DNA from: Chara braunii
Lineage: Eukaryota; Streptophyta; Charophyceae; Charales; Characeae
DNA length: 26,031 bases
Direction of reading: 5' to 3'
Assembly (NCBI GenBank): GCA_003427395.1
Contig: BFEA01000386.1
Span: 168,937 to 194,967 of the forward strand
The position numbers were made by a program, and so were the translations under genes. The notes below the pieces were generated by a model. That model worked only from the letters and a program-made list of their open reading frames with translations, was not told where the DNA came from and searched no databases. Shown piece by piece: positions 1 to 7,158 of the stretch (position 1 is its first letter; each line of letters opens with the position of its first letter).

Positions 1-5
1 ATTCT

Positions 6-65
6 GCAGACTGTTGAGGGTTCAGCCTCCTGATGAGTCGGTGAAACTCCGACGAAACAGTTTGT
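6..65 (+). ncRNA. Type III hammerhead ribozyme, copy 1
   Basis: All conserved parts of the self-cleaving hammerhead fold are present. Stem III is 6-14 with 57-65 (9 pairs, two G-U plus a terminal G-U). Stem I is GAGG 16-19 with CCTC 26-29, loop GTTCAG. The core CTGATGA is 30-36. Stem II is GTCGG 37-41 with CCGAC 49-53, loop TGAAACT. The second core box GAAA is 54-57. Predicted cleavage is after U15 in GUU, which fits the NUH rule although GUC is more usual. Open stem III makes it type III, the class found in plant retrozymes and viroid-like RNAs. Loops 1 and 2 could make the usual tertiary contact. The fold is read directly from the sequence; activity is inferred. Confidence 0.88.
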
Positions 66-147
66 CACAGCCCCTCGTTTGTTGTCCTCTTCTCCCTCTC
101 TGCCTACGGTTTACCGGGCAGTTCTATTTGACGATATATATATATAT

Positions 148-187
148 CCTCCTGATGAGTCGGTGAAACTCCGACGAAACAGTTTGT
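148..187 (+). other. Hammerhead 3' half without cleavage site
   Basis: This repeats the CTGATGA box (152-158), stem II and GAAA (176-179) of the complete ribozymes without change. The sequence 5' of the stem I 3' strand (148-151) is replaced by a TA repeat. Stem III 5' strand, cleavage site and stem I 5' strand are therefore missing, so it cannot cleave in cis. A still shorter piece, stem II 3' strand plus GAAA, lies at 622-639. Confidence 0.8.
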
Positions 188-310
188 CACAGCCCCTCAT
201 TTGTTGTCCTCTTCTCTCTCTCTGCCTAAGGTTTACCGGGCAGTTCTGTTTGTGACGATATATATAATATATTCTGTTTGTGACGATATATATAGATATA
301 TATGTATATA

Positions 311-321
311 GAGAGAGAGAG

Positions 322-354
<33 letters not shown>
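311..354. repeat. Compound GA/GT microsatellite
   Basis: (GA)n at 311-325 runs straight into (GT)n to about 354. It lies between the two complete hammerheads and would form part of any 508-nt RNA released by them. Confidence 0.95.
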
Positions 355-355
<1 letters not shown>

Positions 356-513
356 TGGAGTGTATTTTTTGGTTGTGACAGACGTTTCTTTGTTTCGTGG
401 GTGCTTTGCTTGCTTGTGATGGGGTGTGAACCGACAGTCTGTAGAGTTTTCCATCTGGTGTGGGTGAGTGATAGTCTACTTTGAGCCGACAGTGTAATCA
501 GTGAGGGGATTCT

Positions 514-573
514 GCAGACTGTTGAGGGTTCAGCCTCCTGATGAGTCGGTGAAACTCCGACGAAACAGTTTGT
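514..573 (+). ncRNA. Type III hammerhead ribozyme, copy 2
   Basis: This is identical base for base to copy 1 across the 60-nt fold, shifted by 508. The core is CTGATGA 538-544 and GAAA 562-565. Stem III is 514-522 with 565-573, stem I is 524-527 with 534-537, stem II is 545-549 with 557-561. Predicted cleavage is after U523. Cleavage at both sites of one transcript would release a 508-nt RNA with ends suitable for ligation to a circle. The flank just after the fold differs slightly (CACCG against CACAG), so the perfect identity of the fold is not simply that of the whole repeat. Confidence 0.88.
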
Positions 574-725
574 CACCGCCCCTCGTTTGTTGTCCTCTTC
601 TCTCTCTCTGCCTACAGTTCTCCGACGAAACAGTTTGTCACCGCCCCTCGTTTGTTGTCCTCTTCTCTCTCTCTGCCTACAGTTTGCCAGGCAGTTCTGT
701 TTGTGACGATATATAAATATATACA

Positions 726-956
726 TATTTCTTGTTTATTGGTTGCCCGCCAAACAATCCCCGTGAAAAAAAGAAAAACCCACTCATTTGAGTCATTTCA
801 TTTTTTATTTTTTTTTTAATTCTTTTTATGTTTTTGATTTTTTGAAAATATAGCGAGACTTCAAAAAATAAAATAAAAAACATAAGTTTTTTTTTTTTTT
901 TTTTTTGCGCATTTTTTACCCGAAAAAAAAATATCCCCGCGCCTGCTCAAACCCCG
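726..956. other. A/T homopolymer-rich spacer, no gene seen
   Basis: The stretch is mostly A and T runs, including 20 T at 887-906 and a shorter A run at about 923-931. No convincing reading frame or RNA fold was seen. Confidence 0.7.
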
Positions 957-983
957 CTTAAACCACCAGTACTTGGCCCAGCT
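957..983 (+). repeat. Left arm of 27-bp inverted repeat
   Basis: The arm reads CTTAAACCACCAGTACTTGG and on to CCCAGCT. It is a perfect reverse complement of 1685-1711. Weaker matching continues outward (GCGCC...GCTCAAA on both sides), giving about 48 bp of imperfect inverted repeat around the U2-like gene. Confidence 0.85.
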
Positions 984-1241
984 ATCAAGTCCGAGACTCC
1001 GGTGACCGGTATGCCGAGCCTGCCTAGCCTGGCAGTACCAGTCGCAGGACGGGCCGAGGCTGCGGGGACCAGTACCAAGAAAAAAGAAAGAGAAAGAAGA
1101 AATAACAACATTAATAGGGACGTGAATGCAGTAGAATACATTCACGGAAGTGCTGGTATGAGCATGCAATGTGCGAGGGTGTGTCAGCCCCGATACGTTC
1201 CTGCAAGATCTCTTTGGCACAAGAAGACAAAAAAGAGAACA

Positions 1242-1395
1242 ATACCTTTCTCGGCCTTTTGGCTAAGATCAAGAGTAGTATCTGTTCTGATCAGTGGTAG
1301 TATCTGATCCGTGGTCCACCCCTCTGCCCCTAAAACCGGTTTCATACATTTATGTGTACGTGTGCCCTCAACGAGGGCTTTTGAGAGCATCACGG
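1242..1395 (+). ncRNA. U2 snRNA-like gene, 3' domain divergent
   Basis: U2 snRNA pairs with intron branch points in the spliceosome. The start matches the U2 5' end: ATACCTTTCTCGGCCTTTTG, then GCTAAGATCAAG and the branch-point box GTAGTA at 1275-1280. A stem pairs GATCAG 1289-1294 with CTGATC 1304-1309. The usual end pair U-A is replaced by G-C on both sides, which keeps the stem. Further on is a perfect hairpin GCCCTC/GAGGGC (1364-1378), and CCGTG 1309-1313 could pair with CACGG 1391-1395. The standard Sm site and 3' stem-loops are not recognisable; only ACATTTATG resembles an Sm site. No plant upstream element or TATA box lies in the normal position upstream. It is either a diverged U2 variant or a pseudogene with an intact 5' half. 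The 3' end is approximate. Confidence 0.6.
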
Positions 1396-1684
1396 AAAAT
1401 GACCTGCCAGACTGCCAGGGGATCTATAGAAAAGGAAAAGACACAAAAAAATGGAAAAAAAAACGTAGTGAATCCATCCCACATCTTAGACAGGTACTTT
1501 CCAAACTTCTGCACACAGTGCACAGCCTGTTGGACTATCTATCCCCGACGGCCCTTCATTCATCAAAGTTGCCTTTTTCTTTTTTTTCACGTTGGCACTG
1601 TAGCGTCAAAATTCGGAGTACCAGTTAGTAGGTGGACGACCCCCCCAACATGCGGCGCGTTAACGGGAATCGCCTGCGGCTTAT

Positions 1685-1711
1685 AGCTGGGCCAAGTACT
1701 GGTGGTTTAAG
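1685..1711 (-). repeat. Right arm of 27-bp inverted repeat
   Basis: Perfect reverse complement of 957-983. The two arms enclose about 700 bp containing the U2-like gene, a layout like the ends of a small fold-back or MITE-like unit. No clear target duplication was found outside the arms. Confidence 0.85.
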
Positions 1712-1745
1712 GCACTTTGAGCGGCGCTCAAAAACTTTAGCGTCG

Positions 1746-1770
1746 ACCGCGCGCTCAATCAGCGCGCGGT
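1746..1770. repeat. Perfect 10-bp GC hairpin
   Basis: ACCGCGCGCT (1746-1755) and AGCGCGCGGT (1761-1770) are perfect complements around the 5-nt loop CAATC. Its role is unknown. It lies inside the open frame that continues to 2049. Confidence 0.9.
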
Positions 1771-2045
1771 TTCATAGAGCAGAACCCGTCCAAATTATTT
1801 TCTGAATTGGATGCTGCCCACAACATACGATGGAAGCTGTGGAGGACATCGGAGCCATACTGGCAAAGAAAATCCCTTCGCCATTTCGAAGTCCCTTTCC
1901 TCCCGAATAATTTGGTGCTAGTATCTGACCACCAGTCTGGGCCTCCCCTGCCTTTCCCGTCCCCTCACAAACAGCCGCCGTCACTTCCCCCACCTCCCCA
2001 GCCACTACCCCTGCCCCTGCTGCCGCCCCCCCCCTCTCCCAGCCA

Positions 2046-2049
2046 CCCT
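2046..2049. repeat. Target site duplication CCCT, left
   Basis: CCCT immediately precedes the LTR start TGTGACG at 2050 and recurs at 15973-15976 directly after the LTR end CGTCACA. Duplications of 4-6 bp are usual for Ty3/gypsy integration. Confidence 0.7.
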
Positions 2050-4754
2050 TGTGACGCGCAACCTCACGCCCTGTGCTGTCTTTCGTTTGGAGTGCTAGAT
2101 GTGCGGGAAGAGGCCCAGAAAAACAGCAAGATGGGGTGTGCCAAGGATTTTTGGAAATTGAGTGTGGGGACACAGACGGAACTGAAATCCCCCGTGTTGG
2201 TCCGATGAAGTAAGTCGGTGGCTTTCGCGTGTCGCGGATGCGCGCGCGGTCACGGCGCGAAAGGAGAAAAATCCAAATTCAATCCAAAAAATATTGTCGA
2301 GCTTCCCACCGTGCTACGGCCCGTCGTTTAGAGCGAGAGGGCTTTGGCACGCTTCACGTGTCTCGCTTTCGTATCAAATCCCATCGTCGCTCGCTGATCA
2401 GTTCTGAGTCTGACGTGGATGGTCTCAGGCTCTTTCCTTATGCTCGTCTTCACTCCGTATTCGGTAGTGGAAACCCTTTGCTTCGTAGCGATCGAAACGC
2501 TGACACTCTGTGCACAGGGTCCGAGGCCAATGGGGCGCCACTGCTGTCCACAGAATGACGATCAGCTCGTTAAAGGAGAGCAATATTGAGTAGGGTGGAA
2601 AGTGCGTATCGATAATGACAAATCCAACATCCACAAATCCAGAGCAACGATTTCGGGAGGAAAGTAATATTGTCCGCCGATTCGTGCGACAGCTTCCCGT
2701 ACGTCCCACTCACATACACGTGTTCTTTCCTCGTTGTAGGGAAAAGGTCGTGTTGATACGGGAGGTACGGGAGGCTGACGCCCGATCAAAGGGTGCTTGT
2801 CAGTCCACATGTCAATCAATTGCAAAAATTTCGAGACCTCATCAAGAAAAAGAACGCTCGCGCAGTCACCAATCAATCCTTTTCGACACGAGAGAGAGAG
2901 AGAAAAAACACTCATCAGCTCGATCATGCATGTAACGGAGGGACCGACCCGCGACTCAGGTTTCCGTAAGCCACCGCGGTGTTGATCCCAGGCGCCTTAT
3001 TTCTCGAGGCTGCTTTGTAGATCGGTTGCAGATGTCGTGCAGCATAAGGCAGATGACATGTGCAGTGCATTCAGAACTACAAATATAAACACTCTTGCAT
3101 TCTCGAACAAAATCCCGCTGAGTGCGGCGCCTAATCAATGCAAAAATGCAAGTATTTTCATACATACATTCACTGTGGAAGGTGCGAAAATGGCAAGGGT
3201 ACACAGGTCGAAAATCAACCAAGGGAAGTGTACACACGCATCTACTGTTCACAAGACAAGAGGGTCAACTCCTCGACATCTGGGGATTACCCAGGAAACT
3301 AATGGAAGAGTTCCGGAAGAAGTTCTTTCACCCAGGAAAGCACACATATTCATTCCCATTCAAGAGAGAGAGAGACAATCATCGAGACACATCATCATTC
3401 AAAGATAGAGGANAGAGAGNGNGACGGGAGAGGAATGTCGAGATAGAAGATGACAAGATCCGAAAAGAGGAAGTTCGNCGTTGCCNCCGTACACTCACGC
3501 CCGAGATAAAGATCCGCAACAACAAGGCGCATTCGCCATGAATTCCAATATGGCCCCGGGCCAATCACTCACTCAACTCCAATCATCGATCCTCNTACCC
3601 GCACCGACGATCCCGGCCGTCGCGTGCTAACTCCCACCACTGCGATCGTTACCCCGCCGACGTAAACTCGACGCGGTTCGCTCGGATCCCACAGTCCGTC
3701 GTGGNGATCAAGCGCNCAACCGGCCAGCCTATCNTCAGCCCGACAGGACTTTCCGACTCGCACCAAACACTCTGCCTAGCCNCTGCTTCCCGGAAGCTGG
3801 CTNGGGAGTCGAGAANGTAAGAGAGATTTGNGGACGCGCTTGCGGATTTTATAGTTGCGACAAGGGAGACAGAAGGAGGAGAAAGCGAAGNGAAAGTTNA
3901 GGTGTAAGAGGAGAAGCAGGAGGAGAAGACTTTGAGAAGAGCGCTCNNTGGAAGCCATGTTGATCCCTCGAGACTCAAGGTTCAACCAATCNGATTNGTN
4001 NCGCAATAGGAAGATCCTATTGATCCACGTACCTGATTGGCNAGCGNGAGTTATCGAAGGATCGACCGGGCGTCGTNCGCTGGTGAGAAGAGAAAAAGGC
4101 GCGAGAAGTAGCGCAAGACGGGTCCAAGATTCAGATGATCAAGAAACGGAAATGGGCGCGCAAAGAGCAGAGCGGGAGAGAGAGAGAGAAAAACAGTTAC
4201 GAGGAGAGAGAAAGAGGAGGGTGAAGGAAAAAGGAGCGCGGGAGAGAGCGATGCGGGGGACAGAGAGGAGAAAGCTTCGCATGCGCGGCACCATCAACAA
4301 AAAGAGAGAAAAAAAGGCACCGAAACAGTTACAGCTTGCCTATGTCCTAAACCAATTCAAAATTGAAATCACCATATCCGTGCGCGAAAAAGCGACGTGG
4401 GAAAATAAAGTCCTACGCCTATTCGTATCCCCACAAAATTCCAAGAGTTTTCCCCAACGCGACCGAGAACATTCATACACAAAAGGAACACGTCGAAGTT
4501 CCGCTTATCTCGAAATTCCCAACCGCCGGTCCCAATTCCTAGTGCGCTCGCTAAGGCGCACGTAAATTCCTATGTATTTCTCGAATTCCAGAAAGAAAAA
4601 GCAGAACCCGGGAATCGTAAAAGCTTCCGAAAGATGGGGCCCAAACGCGGCACCCGAAATCAAGAAAACGAAACGGGGTTTTTATGGGGTTGGTATGATA
4701 CAAGCAAAAAAAAGGTACGAAAGAAAGCACGGGTTCGAGAAGTAGTTCGTCACA
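2050..4754 (-). repeat. Element 1 3' LTR (left)
   Basis: The 2705-bp repeat is bounded by the 7-bp inverted repeat TGTGACG/CGTCACA. It matches 13270-15972 with scattered substitutions and small indels, for example a 7-base gap near 2430 and one base fewer near 2650. The exception is roughly 3287-4205, which is identical including every N. The LTR is long for the family and contains an ORF in the element's sense direction (see 2425-2927). GA-rich tracts occur near 2890 and 4170. Confidence 0.88.
2425..2927 (-). pseudogene. LTR-internal ORF, left copy, frameshifted
   Basis: This matches the 184-residue open frame in the right LTR. It is broken here by one base fewer near 2650 (GATTTCGGG against GATTTTCGGG) and a 7-base gap near 2430. 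The N-terminal part (from 2927) is longer than in the right copy and reads through a segment containing WDVREAVARIGGQYYFPPE. The second part contains the CxxC motif LCTECQRFD. No family is recognised. It lies in the same sense as gag and pol, within the LTR. Confidence 0.4.
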
Positions 4755-4763
4755 TATGTGACG
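4748..4763. repeat. Perfect 16-bp palindrome at inner LTR edge
   Basis: CGTCACATATGTGACG is its own reverse complement. Its left half is the LTR terminus. Its right half plus the next two bases (TGTGACGCG) repeats the first nine bases of the LTR at 2050. It stands where a polypurine tract would be expected. Confidence 0.9.
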
Positions 4764-5160
4764 CGTGGGGGGTTCCAAAATTATGCGATCTCCTGATTGC
4801 ATGTTATGGCGGAGGAGGAGAAAGAGAAAGAGAGAACAGAGTGATGCATTAGGAACCAAGCGTATCAACAATCGATCCAGCCAGAGTCCAGGTTGACGCC
4901 ATCCTCAATTGCAATCTTTTCGGGGATCTTGTTGGCTCGTGCTGCTGGAATCATTGATGGTCGTCCAGGTGACGCCATCATCGTCCGCCGGTTCTTCGTG
5001 TGCTCTGCACCCCAGTTTGTTGCTGCCCGTCGAATCAGAGCGTAGGTTGACGTCATCGTCGATGGCGTGATCTTCGCGAAGCGTACTAATTCGTGCCAGT
5101 TTCCCTGCCAATTAGATGAAGAGAGGAGAGGGGGGGGGGGATTAGTCACGTGATGGGGAT
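4755..5160 (-). other. Element 1 region between ORF4 and 3' LTR
   Basis: No complete gene. A minus-strand frame at 4905-5111 encodes an acidic stretch with EDHAIDDDVNLRSDSTG. A related DNA segment (GATGGCGTCAACCTGG type) recurs near 4890-4900 and 4960, so degenerate coding repeats may be present. A long G run lies at 5131-5140. The minus strand next to the LTR is C-rich rather than purine-rich. Confidence 0.4.
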
Positions 5161-6679
5161 CTACCGCCTAGTTGGACTGGGCCAATAGAGGCGGTACATG
5201 GAGGGGATCTCTCGGGGACGACGGGGAGGAAGTGGAGGTAGGTAGCGATTCATCCCTTCTGCCGTCACGGGAAGCTCCTCATATCGGATGATCCGTTGGA
5301 AGTGAGGGAAGTGATCGCTGCTATGAGGGAGGAAAGCGAGGTAGTCGCGATAGAAGGAGGAGAGGGTGCGGAGCGCCGCTCAAAAGAGCTCGAAGTGGCG
5401 ACAGGCGGGGATTGCCCCCGTGGCTACGCAGTAGACTTCTACCACGTTGCATCGCTCCCATGCAGCGTTGAACAACATGATATGCCAGCAGAACGTGGGG
5501 GCAGCGGGCTGAAGGGATGGGTGGGGGTAGACGGTAGCGAGTAGGCGGGTAGAGTAGAAATCGCGAAAGAGATGGGGAAGGAAAGGATGGAGGGGGAAGG
5601 TGACGGGGGTGCGGATCTGTTCGAGGGTGAGAAAATCAAGGGGATGACGGGATAACGTCCGAGGACGAAGGCCTCTCGCCCGCATCGGTACGTGGGCGAA
5701 CTGGGGGACGGGTGGGACTGGAGGAGGAGGAGGATCTGCTCCGTCTCCGTCGTGAGGTGCTTGGGGTGGCGGCTGCGGGGTCGCCATCTTCGGGCTTCGA
5801 CGGCTCCGGATTCTTGGTCGGATCGTCACCTATGCGCAGGCTTGCTCCGCTGGCTAACTCCAACTGGTGCTTCCCGGTGGCAATTTCTTCCCGCTTGCGT
5901 GCGGCTTCAGGATCTTCCGCCTCCGTGCCCGTGCGCATTGCTTCCTCCGGCAAGGCTTCCCACTCAGACTCGGTTCCTTCTTCTTCCTCTTCTTCTTCTT
6001 CACTCAACTCACCCTCACTATACTCGCTATAGCTTCCTTCCTCCGACGTTTCCTCGTTGTCGTCTTCTTCGTCGGCGTCTTCTTCTTCGTCGTCGATCAC
6101 CACTTCCTCCACCTTCAGATAGAAGGCGTGAGGGATGATGTTGTAAGGCTTCAAGTACTCCTGCCGTGAGGGTAACGTATCTTCGTCCCTGGGCTCCTCC
6201 AAGCACGCCGTCCACTGTAGGTACGGATCCAATGACCGCTCGAGAACGTACGGGGCAGGGCTGTCGTCACTTTGTGAATAGATGTCAGGCGAGAGATCGT
6301 CCGCCAATTGCACGATCGACGCGATGAGCTCCTGCGCAATCAACTGGCGGCGGCCCGACGGTACCGATCCAAAGAGAAAGCTGAGAAGATCGCCCTCGAC
6401 GTTAGTCCTCCAGGCTTGTATGATCAGCAACTCCAAAATTTCGATCCACGCAGGATGCTCGCTGGTCTGCATCCACGTCACCTGTACTCGGGCCAAGCAG
6501 AAGGACAGCTCGTCGAAAGTTTCACGCCACAGTCGCCAATGCCCAGGATTAATGAGCGGGACAGAAAGAGGCTCGAACGAGAAGGAAAGAGAAGGATAAA
6601 GATCGGACTGCCAAAAGGTGGGGAAAAGAGAGGGGAGACCGAAGATGGAAAGAGCAGCGAGGGGGTCGGCGTGGTTCAT
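5161..6679 (-). pseudogene. Element 1 ORF4: extra ORF, acidic and Ser/Arg-rich protein
   Basis: Family not recognised. The ATG at 6679 overlaps the ORF3 stop as ATGA. The first 347 codons run to 5636. Residues 1-190 are mixed and aromatic-rich, 191-245 are almost all acidic or serine, and about 310-322 form an arginine/serine tract resembling a nuclear-targeting or nucleic-acid-binding region. Convincing coding continues in another frame (LDFLTLEQIRTPVTF from about 5640, HIMLFNAAWERCNVVEV near 5460), so an indel near 5645-5665 has shifted the frame. An in-frame TGA at 5380-5382, probably from CGA, is followed by more coding-like sequence to TAG at 5161-5163. The unbroken product would be about 500 residues. 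It lies downstream of integrase, where some Ty3/gypsy elements carry envelope-like genes, but no clear signal peptide or membrane anchor is seen. Confidence 0.6.
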
Positions 6680-7158
6680 TGGGGACGTGGGAAAGGGACG
6701 AGGGTGGGGATCGCAACCGGCGGCTCGCGCGGAGAACGGCGGATCTCGCCAAGATCAAGTGCAAAAGTCGGGATGAGGTTGTGCCTGGCCGGCGCGAGAC
6801 CGTGCTGCCACACGTTAGACACCTGCTCCGTCCACTCTCGCAGCGAAGTCAAGATCGCGGTATGCCACCGTGGATTGACCGAACTGATGTCGCCGCTGAA
6901 CGCCGCAACCGTGGTGATGTGGCTCGTTCCGGGAGCCGCTCGCCGATGAACTGCGATTACTTCCGCCAATACCACTGAGTGTGGACTCCCTTCGATTCGA
7001 AACGCGGCGGCGGCACACACACCTACGTCGCAGAAGAACTGCGCTAGACGCCGAAGATCCGTATTAAGCCCTGGATGACGAACTTGCCGAATTTATGAGA
7101 TATGGCCACGTGGCTGCAACAGCTGTTCGTCAAGAGCTCGCTCCGTGATGAAACTCAT
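6676..7158 (-). pseudogene. Element 1 ORF3: extra ORF after integrase
   Basis: The start ATG (7158-7156) overlaps the integrase-frame stop TGA (7157-7155) as ATGA. The frame runs 160 codons to TGA 6678-6676, which overlaps the ORF4 ATG in the same way. One in-frame TAA at 7095-7093, probably from CAA, interrupts it after 21 codons. Features visible are a segment RRLAQFFCDVGVCAAAAFRI and a Trp-containing region near VNPRWHTAILTSLREW. No known domain is recognised. Both flanking overlaps suggest translation by termination-reinitiation, which is inference. It could instead be the N-terminal part of ORF4 separated by an indel at the junction. Confidence 0.5.

Larger units (their letters stand above)
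1..725 (+). mobile_element. Retrozyme-like repeat locus with hammerhead ribozymes
   Basis: The first 66 bases recur from 509 onward, giving a long direct repeat with a 508-bp period. Each copy holds a type III hammerhead followed by a shared CT-rich tail (Cctcgtttgttgtcctcttc type) and a GACGATATATA tract. The tail also recurs at about 180-300 and 630-720. A purine run GAGGGGA (503-509) sits directly before the second copy, like a polypurine tract. Plant retrozymes are known as small non-autonomous LTR elements carrying type III hammerheads in their repeats, spreading through circular RNA with help from Ty3/gypsy elements. Classing this locus with them is inference: I found no tRNA-Met primer site between the copies, and the left end lies outside the window. 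Confidence 0.55.
1741..2049 (+). pseudogene. Proline-rich open frame, 5' part, split by element 1
   Basis: A plus-strand frame is open from just after a TAG at 1738-1740 to the insertion point. It encodes an N-terminal mixed segment (about LWRTSEPYWQRKSL near 1840-1880), then a strongly proline-rich run. If the 13.9-kb insertion and one copy of the CCCT target duplication are removed, the frame continues without a shift into 15977-16102 and ends at TAG 16100-16102. No ATG start is seen in this frame, and the opposite strand is also largely open because of C/G-rich composition, so a real gene is uncertain. The protein family is not recognised. Confidence 0.3.

Noticed and set aside
887-906. 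Run of 20 T as a Pol III terminator
   Set aside because: No A or B box arrangement upstream on either strand; surrounding homopolymers explain it.
861-1220. Minus-strand open frame of 119 codons over the A/T-rich spacer
   Set aside because: Composed of translated homopolymers and inverted-repeat sequence; no protein-like pattern.
1772-2173. Minus-strand Gly/Ala-rich frame opposite the proline-rich tract
   Set aside because: Shadow of the C-rich tract, and it runs across the LTR boundary.
3957-4565. Plus-strand frame of 202 codons in the left LTR (and the similar one at 15175)
   Set aside because: Rich in Arg/Glu from GA repeats, contains many undetermined residues, and is antisense to the element.
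2050-4754. Reading the 2.7-kb repeats as DNA transposons with TGTGACG inverted ends
   Set aside because: They flank a complete set of retroelement domains in one direction, with a tRNA-Met primer site at the inner edge of one copy, which fits LTRs better.
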